A DNA stretch of 44,983 nucleotides from an uncultured Acidimicrobiales bacterium (GCA_937922045.1 CAKZXA010000008.1:1-44983), one strand, 5' to 3'. Shown: positions 18,048 to 27,159, counted from the first letter of the stretch. Notes: generated by a model from the letters alone, not told the origin. A program made the numbers and translations.

Positions 18048-20150
18048 GTGACCGGGCGGTCCCGGCGGACCGCACCTCCACTCCACGGCGAAACCAGAAC
18101 CCAGATCACCCGACGACTCTTACTTAGGGTCTTTTTGGTGGCGGCAACGTTCGCTCTTTGTTCGCCTTCGGGCCCCGTGTCGCCGCACGCGGCAGGGGCG
18201 CAAAGGACGTCGATCGAAATCATCGACGTCACGTCCTATGTGCCGGCCGACGGTAGTTTCGCAGTCGAGATTAGGATTCGGCCAGCCAACCTCGTCCAGC
18301 AAAACGAGAGTTTCGAGCTGGCGGTCACTGTCTTTGAGCAACTGAACGACCAGGACTCCCTGGACCGGGCACTCACTCGGCCCCTCACTCGGATGGAGCC
18401 GGTTCGGCTGAGCGATCTGCCACCGCGCAACGATGGGCGATACCGGTTGGAGATACCGATTCGTTCCGGTGCTCAGTTCGACGACCAGACTCGCATCAGG
18501 GTTCCCGAGGCCGGCGTCTACCCGGTGTCGATCGACCTGAGGTCCGATTCTGGACTCTGGGCATCGACGCGCACCAACATGATTCGCCTGTCGAGCGACC
18601 CCGACGACGACGGTTCGAAAGCCACCCCGTTGCTACTGGCGGTCGTGCTGGCCGTGTCGCCAGCCGAAGGGCTCACAGTCGAGGAGGTGACACCGCTCCT
18701 GTCCCGCTACCCGAACCTGCCGCTCACCGTCTACCTCCAGGAAGGGGTGATGTCGCAGCTCTCATCGGATCCCACGCTGCTCGACCGATTCGCCCGTTCG
18801 GTTGCCAACCGACCGGTTCTCGCCGAGCCGAACCTTCGGCTCGACCCCTCCGCCCTAGCCGAGATTGGTCAAGGATCCCTCTACCAAGACGTGCTCACCG
18901 AAACCCATGGTCAGGTTCGCCAACTCGGGTTGGTGCCAGCCACCGAAGCCGCGGTGGTGGAGGCCAGGCTGACCGAAGGTGGGGCAAGAACACTGCTCGA
19001 CGCTGGCATCAAGGTCGTCTTGAGTCCCGACATCGTCACCGCATCCAACAGCTCGCTGGTGGTGGACGGCCGGTCGCTCGACGTTGTCAGCGTCGATGGT
19101 GCGCTAACAGCCTTCGCCACCGAAGACGGCTCAGGCGATGCCCGGGCCAACCGAATCCTGGCCCAACTCGCCCTCCGCGGCTCGACCGACACCACACCGG
19201 TGATCTTCGGCGGGCCCATGTATGGTCGAGCGCTTACCCACCTTTTCGACCCACTGTTCGCAGGGCTCACCCACCCTGGCTCGCCACAGCCAATAGCCCT
19301 GACCGACGCTGGAGGCGACGGCGTGGCGGTTCGTCCCGCTGAGCGCCCCTTACAAGACTTGGAGCCGATCGGTGATCTGCTAACGCTCACGCAAGCCCGC
19401 ACCGAGGCCTACGCCGGGTTCCACCAGGGCGACGGCACCAACCCCGACTACTTCCGGCGCGAGATGTTGTCTAGCCTTTCGCTAGCCCGCAACCCGGCCG
19501 ATCGAGAGCGGGCGCTAGGGTCGGTGGCCCGGCAGCTCGGCGGAGAGTTCACCAAGGTCGAGCTGCCCGACAGCCAGCCTCTAACCATGGCCGCTCAGTC
19601 CGCGGCGATACCTCTGATCGTTGAGAATAATGCTGAAGGGCCGAGGCGTCTGATGCTGCGGTTTACCAGCGACAAGCTCGTCGTCGCCCAGCACGGCGAG
19701 GTCGTGCTCATCGAGCCTGGTGTTTCGTCGATCGATCTCAACGTTGAAGCGCGCTCCCTCGGCGTGTCGACATTAGACGTGTCGCTGTGGACACCCGACG
19801 GTTCGGTACAGCTGGCTGAAAGCAGCTTTCAGGTGCGTTCCACCGCCATCCCAGGTCTCAGCTTGTTCATCACCTTGAGTGCTTTCACCCTGATGGGGGT
19901 GTGGTGGTGGCTGGACAGCAGGCGCCGGAAGCTCGCTCCAACCAGCGTTCCAGACCAAGACGAACTAGAGCCAGATCAGCTTCACGATCTAGAGTTGAAC
20001 GCTGGCTCGTTAAACCTTGATGAGCACGAAGCCAACCATGAGCAGGGAGATTCTCATGACCGACCAGAACACACAACTGTCCGGGAAAAGCGACGCAAGA
20101 TTTCAAGCGCTCGTCGACATCGTCGAGCAGCAGCTGGCGAACGGCTATGA
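18048..20150 (+). CDS. DUF6049 membrane-anchored envelope protein
   Basis: 700 residues from a GTG at 18048. Arg-rich start and hydrophobic LLLRVFLVAATFALC give an export signal; a large extracytoplasmic part follows; a membrane helix lies near 604-622 (LFITLSAFTLMGVWWWL) with a basic cytoplasmic tail. This matches the actinobacterial DUF6049 family (mycobacterial Rv3909 position), normally encoded immediately before murJ/mviN and thought to serve cell-wall assembly. Here murJ is absent. The last ~31 residues are encoded by DNA that is also the start of the serine hydrolase gene (overlap 20056-20150), so the native C-terminus has probably been replaced. Confidence 0.85.
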   Translation: MTGRSRRTAPPLHGETRTQITRRLLLRVFLVAATFALCSPSGPVSPHAAGAQRTSIEIIDVTSYVPADGSFAVEIRIRPANLVQQNESFELAVTVFEQLNDQDSLDRALTRPLTRMEPVRLSDLPPRNDGRYRLEIPIRSGAQFDDQTRIRVPEAGVYPVSIDLRSDSGLWASTRTNMIRLSSDPDDDGSKATPLLLAVVLAVSPAEGLTVEEVTPLLSRYPNLPLTVYLQEGVMSQLSSDPTLLDRFARSVANRPVLAEPNLRLDPSALAEIGQGSLYQDVLTETHGQVRQLGLVPATEAAVVEARLTEGGARTLLDAGIKVVLSPDIVTASNSSLVVDGRSLDVVSVDGALTAFATEDGSGDARANRILAQLALRGSTDTTPVIFGGPMYGRALTHLFDPLFAGLTHPGSPQPIALTDAGGDGVAVRPAERPLQDLEPIGDLLTLTQARTEAYAGFHQGDGTNPDYFRREMLSSLSLARNPADRERALGSVARQLGGEFTKVELPDSQPLTMAAQSAAIPLIVENNAEGPRRLMLRFTSDKLVVAQHGEVVLIEPGVSSIDLNVEARSLGVSTLDVSLWTPDGSVQLAESSFQVRSTAIPGLSLFITLSAFTLMGVWWWLDSRRRKLAPTSVPDQDELEPDQLHDLELNAGSLNLDEHEANHEQGDSHDRPEHTTVREKRRKISSARRHRRAAAGERL

Positions 20151-21204
20151 CTGTGGCGCCTCGCTGGCGGTAGCGGTAGACGGCGAAGTCGTCTGCGATG
20201 TGTGGGGCGGCTGGGCGGACGAGGCCAAGACCACCCCTTGGGAAGCTGACACCATCACAAACGTGTGGTCGACAACCAAGACGATGACAGCGCTCTCAGC
20301 CCTCATCGCCATCGACCGCGGCATCGTCGACCCCAACGAGAAGGTCGCAACCTACTGGCCTGAATTCGCGGCCGAAGGCAAGCAAGACATCGAGGTGCGC
20401 CACATCATGTCGCACACCTCGGGCGTGTCCGGATGGGCGATGCCGGTAACCCTCGACAACGTGCTCGACGATGAGGACGCCACCAGCCGCCTGGCCGCTC
20501 AGGCACCCTGGTGGGAACCGGGCAGCGCATCGGGCTACCACGCTCTCAACCAGGGCCACCTGGTGGGCGAAGTGATCCGCCGAGCCGATGGGCGAGGCCT
20601 CAAGCAGTTCTTCGCCGAAGAGGTCGCTGGGCCTTTGGGCGCCGATTTCACCATCGGCTCGCCGCCCGAGAACCACGATCGGATCTCGCCCGTCATCGCC
20701 CCGCCTCCTCTTCAGCTGCCGCCAGACCTCGATATGGACGGCGTCATGTTCAAGACATTCGCTGCGCCCCCAGCCGAGGCTTCGATGTCCTATAGCGATG
20801 CCTGGAAGGCCGCAACCATCGGTGCTGCCAACGGCCACGGCAACGCTCGTTCGGTGGCCACGGTGCAGGCCGCCGTTTCAAACGGAGGCGAAGCCAAAGG
20901 TGTTCGTCTGGCCTCGGCCGACACCCTCGAACGCATCTTCGAAGCCCAGTCGGATGGACCCGATCTCGTGCTCGGCTTGCCGTTCCGATTCGGTCTTGGT
21001 TACGCCCTTCCCGGCCCCAACGATCCGGCCGGCTTCACCGAGGGCCGTGTCTGCTACTGGGGCGGTTGGGGTGGTTCGATCATCGTCAACGATCTCGACA
21101 ACCGAATTTCCGTGGCCTACATGATGAACCGGATGCAAGACGGGCTGCTCGGCAACGACACCAGCCTCGCTCTTTGCGACGCCTACCGAACGAGCATCCG
21201 CTGA
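20056..21204 (+). CDS. Serine hydrolase, beta-lactamase/esterase family (class C-like)
   Basis: 382 residues from the ATG at 20056, with AGGGAG 6-11 nt upstream; a longer in-frame start at 20017 is possible. SxxK is STTK (Ser near 71), the Tyr motif is GYHALNQGHLVGEVIRR (near 161), and a late GGWGGSI corresponds to the KTG/HxG region. No signal peptide is visible, so it is probably cytoplasmic. Family members are EstB-like esterases and beta-lactamase-like hydrolases. It occupies the place where murJ stands in related actinobacteria and overlaps DUF6049 by 95 nt in another frame, suggesting a deletion or insertion joined the two. A substrate cannot be assigned. Confidence 0.88.
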   Translation: MTDQNTQLSGKSDARFQALVDIVEQQLANGYDCGASLAVAVDGEVVCDVWGGWADEAKTTPWEADTITNVWSTTKTMTALSALIAIDRGIVDPNEKVATYWPEFAAEGKQDIEVRHIMSHTSGVSGWAMPVTLDNVLDDEDATSRLAAQAPWWEPGSASGYHALNQGHLVGEVIRRADGRGLKQFFAEEVAGPLGADFTIGSPPENHDRISPVIAPPPLQLPPDLDMDGVMFKTFAAPPAEASMSYSDAWKAATIGAANGHGNARSVATVQAAVSNGGEAKGVRLASADTLERIFEAQSDGPDLVLGLPFRFGLGYALPGPNDPAGFTEGRVCYWGGWGGSIIVNDLDNRISVAYMMNRMQDGLLGNDTSLALCDAYRTSIR

Positions 21205-21210
21205 ACGCAA

Positions 21211-21247
21211 CCTCACCCGTTACGGCTGTCCGCCGTGAAGGGTGAGG
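21211..21247 (+). terminator. Strong hairpin between serine hydrolase and kinase genes
   Basis: An 8-bp outer stem CCTCACCC / GGGTGAGG (21211-21218, 21240-21247) encloses an inner TTACGGC / GCCGTGA stem with loop TGTCC. There is no T-run after it, so it may be a factor-assisted terminator or an attenuator. The next gene starts 22 bp later. Confidence 0.55.
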
Positions 21248-21269
21248 CCAGGGGCGCTAGCGTAGGGGC

Positions 21270-23114
21270 GTGGCCTATGGCTCCTCATCTGACGAGACCC
21301 AGCCGGTCGGGCACGATCTCGGCGCGGGATCTCAATCGACATCCGTCGTTGCACCTGTGATGGGGATGACGCTTAGCGACCGCTACCAGCTGCGATCCCA
21401 CATCGCCTCAGGTGGCATGGCCCAGGTATGGCGGGCCCAAGACATGGTGCTCAATCGTCCGGTGGCTGTGAAAATCCTGCATGCCCACATGACGACCGAC
21501 GCGGCCTTCGTCGCCCGGTTCCGGCGAGAGGCAGTGGCCGCGGCCCGCCTCTCCCACGCATCGATCGTGGCCATCTACGACACCGTCAGCCAGCCCGGCC
21601 TTGAGGCCATCGTCATGGAGCTGATCGACGGCCGCACCCTGCGTACCATCCTCGACGAGACCCAGGTACTGCCCCCGGCCACCGTGGCCGATCTCGGCAT
21701 ACAGATCGCATCAGCGCTCAGTGAGGCCCATCGGGCTGGCATCGTGCACCGCGACATCAAGCCAGCCAACATCATGATCTCGTCCGACAATCGCGTGCTC
21801 GTCACCGACTTCGGTATCGCCAAAGCGACGGCAGATGCCGACCTCACCAGCGTCGGCACCCTGCTGGGCACGGCCAAGTATCTCTCCCCCGAACAGGTGA
21901 GTGGCGAACCGGTCGACCCGCGCTCGGACATCTATTCCCTTGGGGTCGTGATGTTTGAGGCCCTCACCGGGCGGCCCCCGTTTCACGCTGAGAACGATGC
22001 AGCCACCGCTCTAGCCCGTCTCAACCAGGACCCTCCCCGTTGCTCACAGTTCCGAGGCGACATCCCCCGCTCGCTCGATGATGTCGTCCACACGGCTATG
22101 GCTCGTGACCGCAATCTGCGCTATGACCGAGCGATCGGCCTCAAGGCAGCATTGGGTGCCGTCGATTTGAACGAGGGCCCAGGACCAACCGGCCAGACCA
22201 CGACCGACTGGACCGCCGAGTCGCCCTACGCCCCTGGTCCTTCCCACGCTCCTCCCCCACCACCCATGGCGGCAGGCGGAGTTGACGGCACCGCCGTCAT
22301 GCCAAGCGACCTGGTCCACACACCGGTCACACGAACCGGCCGAGATCGGCGCGGTCGAGGCCGAAAGGGCGGACGTCGCGACGCCGAGTCGGTGGCCCAG
22401 CCGATGCAGGAAACGGTTCAGGCCACCCCACCGCCTCCGGCCGCTGGGCAGCCGGTCACCAACGGTCGAGGCAAAAGAGACAGGAAGACACGAAAAGGGC
22501 GCGGCTGGTTTTCACGCCTTGTTGTTGCCGCCGCTCTCCTCGCTGGGCTCTTCGTAGCCTTCGCCCTGCTCTCAAACTCGCTCCAAGGCACAGCATCCGT
22601 CGAAGATGAGGCCGAAGGCTTCAATCCCAACGCCGGGTTCCCGATCGAATCAGCGATCCCGATCGACCCGCTCGGCGGCGGCAAAGAACGTCAGGATCTG
22701 GGCGTAAATGCCATCGATGACGACGTCACCACCCGCTGGCAATCCGAAACCTACAAGCGTGCTGCGCTTGGCGGTCTGAAAGATGGGCTCGGCATCGTGT
22801 TCACCCTCGATGACGTTCACGATCTGAACCGTATTGCTCTTCTTACTGACAACACGGGGTGGACGGCCGACCTCTACGTGCTCGCCGACGATTTCGATCC
22901 TGATGCTGTCGGCGTTGATGCCGCCTTCGATCCAGATGCTGAAGGCGAAAAAATCGGCGAGATAAGCGATGGCGGCATCGAGGAACGCATCCCCGTCGAC
23001 AGCGCTGGTCAAAAGATCCTTCTCTGGATCACCGAGACCGGCACCACCGAGGATGACGAAGGTACAGGCGGGACCGCCTTCCGTCTCGAACTGTTCGAGG
23101 TAACGGTTTCCTAG
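21270..23114 (+). CDS. Transmembrane Ser/Thr protein kinase with discoidin-like ectodomain
   Basis: 614 residues from a GTG. Kinase domain near 33-300: glycine loop ASGGMAQVWRA, VAVKIL lysine, HRDIKPANIM (near 160), DFGIAK (near 180), SPEQ, and SDIYSLGV; all catalytic residues are present. A Pro-rich, then basic linker (RGRGRKGGRR) leads to a membrane helix near 414-436. The extracellular C-terminus, with VNAIDDDVTTRWQSE, resembles F5/8-type discoidin-like domains. In mycobacteria the same order (pseudokinase, TM, discoidin-like domain) is fused to MurJ (MviN, Rv3910) at this locus. Here the kinase half stands alone and looks active. It probably senses wall precursors or sugars; the ligand is inferred. 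Confidence 0.9.
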   Translation: MAYGSSSDETQPVGHDLGAGSQSTSVVAPVMGMTLSDRYQLRSHIASGGMAQVWRAQDMVLNRPVAVKILHAHMTTDAAFVARFRREAVAAARLSHASIVAIYDTVSQPGLEAIVMELIDGRTLRTILDETQVLPPATVADLGIQIASALSEAHRAGIVHRDIKPANIMISSDNRVLVTDFGIAKATADADLTSVGTLLGTAKYLSPEQVSGEPVDPRSDIYSLGVVMFEALTGRPPFHAENDAATALARLNQDPPRCSQFRGDIPRSLDDVVHTAMARDRNLRYDRAIGLKAALGAVDLNEGPGPTGQTTTDWTAESPYAPGPSHAPPPPPMAAGGVDGTAVMPSDLVHTPVTRTGRDRRGRGRKGGRRDAESVAQPMQETVQATPPPPAAGQPVTNGRGKRDRKTRKGRGWFSRLVVAAALLAGLFVAFALLSNSLQGTASVEDEAEGFNPNAGFPIESAIPIDPLGGGKERQDLGVNAIDDDVTTRWQSETYKRAALGGLKDGLGIVFTLDDVHDLNRIALLTDNTGWTADLYVLADDFDPDAVGVDAAFDPDAEGEKIGEISDGGIEERIPVDSAGQKILLWITETGTTEDDEGTGGTAFRLELFEVTVS

Positions 23115-23153
23115 CCAAAGACAAGGTGCCAGACTCGGGGCGCACCGTCGATC

Positions 23154-23166
23154 TATACTTCCGGCA
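23154..23166 (+). promoter_or_regulatory. Candidate -10 element TATACT and leaderless start site of the ECF gene
   Basis: TATACT at 23154-23159 is a near-perfect -10 box. Seven bases downstream of its last base (23166) lies the A of an AUC codon in frame with the sigma factor. No convincing -35 is seen at the usual distance. The element lies 40 bp after the kinase stop codon. Confidence 0.45.
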
Positions 23167-23753
23167 TCGCACCCAGTGAGCACACGCGCCAGGCGGATGA
23201 GGAGCTTGTTTGCCGCGCCCAGGATGGGGAGCGAGGCGCCTGCGATGAGCTCCTCCGACGCCACTACGACCGCATCTACGCCATCTGTCGCCGACTCGCA
23301 GGCAACGATGCTGACGCAGCAGACGGATGCCAGGAAGCCTTGATGGCCATCGTGAAGGGGGTGGATCGGTTCGACGGTCGATCCAGCTTCAAGACGTGGA
23401 GCTATCGGGTGGCGACCAACGCCTGCCTCGATGAGATGCGCCGTCGTCAGCGCCGACCTCAACCGAGCGAGTCGGTGGCCCAGGGGCTTCTAGGCACTCA
23501 GATAACCGAGGACGCTTCCGAGCGCATTGTTGAACACGACCGCCTCGCTACCGCACTGCGTCAGCTGCCTGAGGAGTTTCGCCTACCCGTCGTGCTGCGC
23601 GATGTTGGTGGTCTTGACTATGCCGAGATCGCTGAAACCCTGAGCATTCCGCCAGGAACCGTGCGCTCTCGAATAGCGCGAGGCCGGCGCCAACTTTCAA
23701 CCGCTCTGGGGAACCAGAAGGCCCCCGAAGATCGTCATAGAACTGAGCAATAG
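23166..23753 (+). CDS. sigM: ECF RNA polymerase sigma factor, SigM-like, non-canonical start
   Basis: About 195 residues if started at 23166. Region 2 is DEELVCRAQDGERGACDELL ... AADGCQEALMAIVKGVDRF ... FKTWSYRVATNACLDEMRR; region 4 is ALRQLPEEFRLPVVLRDVGG, then YAEIAETLSIPPGTVRSRIARGR. Between the in-frame stop at 23112 and the TTG at 23340 there is no ATG, GTG, TTG or CTG in this frame, yet conserved region 2 begins near 23195. The TTG at 23340 would delete most of region 2. The best available start is ATC at 23166, where a leaderless mRNA from TATACT would begin. An alternative is a sequencing error. It is followed 17 bp later by its anti-sigma gene. Confidence 0.8.
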   Translation: MAPSEHTRQADEELVCRAQDGERGACDELLRRHYDRIYAICRRLAGNDADAADGCQEALMAIVKGVDRFDGRSSFKTWSYRVATNACLDEMRRRQRRPQPSESVAQGLLGTQITEDASERIVEHDRLATALRQLPEEFRLPVVLRDVGGLDYAEIAETLSIPPGTVRSRIARGRRQLSTALGNQKAPEDRHRTEQ

Positions 23754-23770
23754 GAATCACGTACATCCCC

Positions 23771-24748
23771 ATGACCGAAGAAGAACTCGACAACCTAGCG
23801 TCTACCTACCTAGACGGTGAGGCCAGCGCCGAAGAGGTGGCGCTGGTCGAGGGTGATCCCGCGCTTCTGACTCGGGTCGAAGAGTTTCGCTCGCTGGCCT
23901 TGCTTACCGCCGCTGAGGTTCTGCCGGATCCTCAGCTTCGGGAGCGGCAGTTGGCCGCTGCCCTATCCGCCTTCTCAACCTCAGGCGACGGAGAGACCTC
24001 TTCGCCCACCGAGTCGCCGGCACCGGTTATCGATCTGACCGAACGCCGCAAATCTGCCCCAACAGTGGCTAGCCGCCAGCAGCACAACCGCCAGCAATCC
24101 CCTGATGAGCTGCGAAAGCGACGTACGATGCCAGCCTGGCTGGCCCCAGCCGCTGGGCTGCTGGTTCTTCTCGCTGGTGGTGGGTGGCTTCTTTCGAACA
24201 GCACCTCATCGAATGACACCGAGACCGCAGCCCTCGAAATCACCGATGACACGGCCGACGATGCGGTCGAAGAGGCAGGTGAGACGGCCGGTTCGATGGA
24301 CGAGTCCGCCGAGGATGGCGATGATGCCGCCCTGCGAGCGAGCAGCGCCGAGATGGTCGAAGAAGAGTCGGTCGACTACGACGCCGACGATCAAGACGCC
24401 ATGTCCGAGGCCATGGAAGATGACGCTGAAGAGAGCGACGCAGCGGCTGAAGATACCGGGTCTCAACGTCCACTACTTCCGGCCTATACCGAGTACGGCC
24501 CAGGCGGGGTGTTCGATCCAACCGGCTTGACGTCTACCGACCTGGTCGATGACGAGTCGATTCCATGGGGTGATCCAGCCCAGGCCCGGTGCCAGGTAAC
24601 AGCCGATGATCTCGGCTACATCCTGCTCGGCTACTTGCCGGTCGACGTCGACCAGAGGCCGAGCGAACTCCTCCTGTTCGACGACGGTGCCGGGCAGCGC
24701 ATAGTCGAGCGGGTTGACGAGAGCTGCACGATAGTTGCCTTGCCCTAG
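23771..24748 (+). CDS. Anti-sigma factor, membrane protein partner of the ECF sigma
   Basis: 325 residues. The N-terminus (EEELDNLASTYLDGEAS) is the short acidic helical anti-sigma type, without an obvious HxxxCxxC zinc motif. A basic stretch precedes one membrane helix (WLAPAAGLLVLLAGGGWLLS, near 123-142). The outside part is a very acidic Asp/Glu/Ala linker followed by a small domain of ~90 residues with two Cys (ARCQV, ESCTIV). Position right after the ECF gene matches the mycobacterial sigM-anti-sigma pair (Rv3911-Rv3912). It presumably holds the sigma factor at the membrane until an envelope signal arrives. Confidence 0.8.
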   Translation: MTEEELDNLASTYLDGEASAEEVALVEGDPALLTRVEEFRSLALLTAAEVLPDPQLRERQLAAALSAFSTSGDGETSSPTESPAPVIDLTERRKSAPTVASRQQHNRQQSPDELRKRRTMPAWLAPAAGLLVLLAGGGWLLSNSTSSNDTETAALEITDDTADDAVEEAGETAGSMDESAEDGDDAALRASSAEMVEEESVDYDADDQDAMSEAMEDDAEESDAAAEDTGSQRPLLPAYTEYGPGGVFDPTGLTSTDLVDDESIPWGDPAQARCQVTADDLGYILLGYLPVDVDQRPSELLLFDDGAGQRIVERVDESCTIVALP

Positions 24749-24757
24749 AATCGGCCT

Positions 24758-25645
24758 ATGGCTATCTGTGCGTTCATAGGACTGGGCAACATGGGGTATC
24801 CGATGGCGGGTCACCTGGTCGATGCGGGACACGAGGTGCGGGTATACAACCGCACCGAAGAAACGGCGCAGCGATGGACCGCCAAACATGCGGGAACGTC
24901 GTGTGCCACCCCAGCCGAGGCCGCCGACGGAGCCGACTTCGCCTTCGTTTGCGTGGGGGCCGACGACGATGTTCGCTCCGTCGTCTACGGGAACGACGAC
25001 AACGCTGGCGCTCTCAGCACCATGGCCGAGGGTTCTGTCCTCGTCGACCATACGACGGCTTCGGCCGCTCTGGCCCGTGAACTGTCCGAGGCCTGTAGCG
25101 CCAAAGGAGTCGGCTTCGTCGACGCGCCTATCTCCGGTGGTCAGGCGGGTGCTGAGAACGGCCAGCTGAGCGTGATGTGTGGCGGCGAACTCAACGATTT
25201 CACGAAGGCTCAACCCATCATCGACTGCTATGCCAAGGCCACAACACTCGTCGGTGGCCCAGGCTCAGGCCAGCTCACCAAGATGGTGAATCAGATCCTG
25301 TGCGCTGGCGCAATCCAGGGCGCAGCCGAGGCTATCTCCTTTGGTGAACAAGCCGGATTAGACATGGATCTTGTGCTTCAGGCCGTGACCCAAGGAGCGG
25401 CAGGCTCGTGGTATCTCTCGAACCGCGGCGAGACCATGGTGAAAGACGAGTTCGACTTTGGTTTCGCCGTTGATTGGATGGCTAAAGATCTCGGGCTGGT
25501 GCGAGACGAGGCTCGAAGCATTGGTGCACCAACACCTCTGGCCGACCTCACCGGTAGCTATCTCGCTGATTCTCAAACAGCGGGAGACAACCGACGCGAC
25601 GCCACGGTAATCGTTCGTCGTTATCGGGATCACCGGTCATCCTAA
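24758..25645 (+). CDS. NAD(P)-dependent beta-hydroxyacid dehydrogenase (HIBADH family)
   Basis: 295 residues. Nucleotide-binding GLGNMGYPMAGHLVDAGHEV at residues 8-27, substrate motif FVDAPISGGQAGAENGQLSV, and catalytic Lys in KMVNQILCAG (near 175) identify the 3-hydroxyisobutyrate / tartronate-semialdehyde reductase family. It oxidises a small 3-hydroxyacid with NAD(P). It starts 10 bp after the anti-sigma gene, where trxB/trxA stand in many actinobacteria, so the local order has been rearranged. The exact substrate is not readable. Confidence 0.9.
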   Translation: MAICAFIGLGNMGYPMAGHLVDAGHEVRVYNRTEETAQRWTAKHAGTSCATPAEAADGADFAFVCVGADDDVRSVVYGNDDNAGALSTMAEGSVLVDHTTASAALARELSEACSAKGVGFVDAPISGGQAGAENGQLSVMCGGELNDFTKAQPIIDCYAKATTLVGGPGSGQLTKMVNQILCAGAIQGAAEAISFGEQAGLDMDLVLQAVTQGAAGSWYLSNRGETMVKDEFDFGFAVDWMAKDLGLVRDEARSIGAPTPLADLTGSYLADSQTAGDNRRDATVIVRRYRDHRSS

Positions 25646-26097
25646 GCGACGACATTCGGCCCTGCAGCGCCGCCAGCGACGGGTTCACCGAGGCGTTCTT
25701 CACCGGTCTCATGGCATCCATCGGCTAACGGCGTTGAGCTGACCGTAACTACGTAGGACAACCTAGATCGGTAAGCAACACCGTAAGAAGTGCTGGCAGC
25801 GTCAACCTGATCACTGTATGTGGCTGGTTCCGCACAAGAATCTCCTAAAACCCCTACCTTCGGCCAGTTTTCTGCTTGCTCATCTGGAATTCACCTTGTA
25901 GGGTTCTGGACGTGGACGCGGAACCGTTACCTCGCTAAGAGGTGGTGGTGGGGCGACGGATCTGGTTCTATCGGATGCAAGCCCCTGAAAGTATCAAGCG
26001 GTTGATCGAAATGCCCTCCGGATCTGCCGTTTGAATTCATAGCAACCAGTTCAAACTCTGCTTGCTCCCCGCCGCAACAAAGTAGGAGTAGTCCGCC
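25646..26097. other. 452-bp non-coding interval before the methyltransferase pair
   Basis: No frame on either strand looks coding. A 6-bp pairing CCCTAC ... GTAGGG (around 25853-25905) encloses a ~45-nt loop. A ribosome site AGGAG lies at 26082-26086 before the GTG at 26098. The string CCCGCCGCAACAA near 26069 recurs near 27237 upstream of the paralogue. I see no known RNA element here. Confidence 0.5.
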
Positions 26098-27063
26098 GTG
26101 ACATGGAATCAACGTTCCGTCCCTTCCTCCGCGGGTGGGTTGTTTTCAACAACCCACCGCATCATCCCAACTCCTGTGGGATCCAGCACGACTCTCAACC
26201 GGGTCGATTCTCGGAAGATGCGACAGATTCGTTTGAAACCCGACCCCGCCAGGAATCGCATCGACCCTGGTATGCGAAATGTCCATCACCATAGTGACGG
26301 CACCGTCGCTGAAGCTCCCCGCCCACTCTCGCGTGTGGCTCGGCAAGGCCGTCTGCCGCTGCAGGACGAATGGGTCTTCGAATCAACGATCGCTGAACTG
26401 GCCAAGATCAAGCCCGGCCCAGGCACGATGGTCGATCTGGGCGCTGGGCCATCTCGAGCTCTCGAAATATTCATGTCGTCGACCGGCTGTGCCTACTCAG
26501 CAGTCGACAGCCACGGCCAGATGGTGGCGGCCCGAATTCGGGCTGGCGCAAACCCCCAGCGCAACCATGTGGCTCAGATGAGCGATTTGTCGATGTTTAA
26601 CGACTTCCACTTCGACCTGGCCTTTTCCCGTGCCACCCTTGGGTGGATACCAGACGGTGGCGCCAGGCGACAGGCGCTCGCCGAACACATCCGTGTCGGC
26701 TGGCGGTCGCTCATCTTGAACTTCGATTGGTCGACCGCTGCTGGCGGCGAAGCCTTCAACGAGCTCCGCGATGCCATGGCCGGCGTGCTTGAACCAATGG
26801 GCTTCGATCCCTTCTACGGAGCCGTTCAGCATGCTGAGGTCAAAGCCCACGCCCGGCCCGGTTCCAAAATTCAGACCACGGTAATCAAGAGTTTCTCGCG
26901 CCGCTTTCGCGGCGTGGTGTTGGCCTCGGCCAAGGGTGTTCTGAACTCGACCGGCAGCCGATATGTCGACACAGCTGATGATCTCATCTTGGAGGCCCAA
27001 CGGGAGATGGAGGGCGGAGCGAACTTCTCGCTTCCTGCAATTGTTGCCACCCAGTGCTACTAG
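26098..27063 (+). CDS. SAM-dependent methyltransferase-like protein
   Basis: 321 residues from a GTG with AGGAG upstream; the first ~80 residues are poorly ordered and an internal start is possible. The class I methyltransferase core begins with motif I MVDLGAGPS (near 112), then the acidic strand end SAVDSHGQMVAARI, and a motif IV-like FHFDLAFSRATLGWIPD. A distinctive block follows: ILNFDWSTAAGGEAFNELRD, GFDPFYGAVQHAEV, ending FSLPAIVATQCY. The same block is in the downstream gene. The substrate is unknown and I do not recognise a named family. Confidence 0.65.
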   Translation: MTWNQRSVPSSAGGLFSTTHRIIPTPVGSSTTLNRVDSRKMRQIRLKPDPARNRIDPGMRNVHHHSDGTVAEAPRPLSRVARQGRLPLQDEWVFESTIAELAKIKPGPGTMVDLGAGPSRALEIFMSSTGCAYSAVDSHGQMVAARIRAGANPQRNHVAQMSDLSMFNDFHFDLAFSRATLGWIPDGGARRQALAEHIRVGWRSLILNFDWSTAAGGEAFNELRDAMAGVLEPMGFDPFYGAVQHAEVKAHARPGSKIQTTVIKSFSRRFRGVVLASAKGVLNSTGSRYVDTADDLILEAQREMEGGANFSLPAIVATQCY

Positions 27064-27159
27064 AGCTAGCTCGCCATCAGGATCTGGTGCATTCAGCCCG
27101 CCATCATCGGCCGGTCGCCCTTGGCCGCCAGCCGAGGCTTTGTAAAGCCGCCGCCCAAA

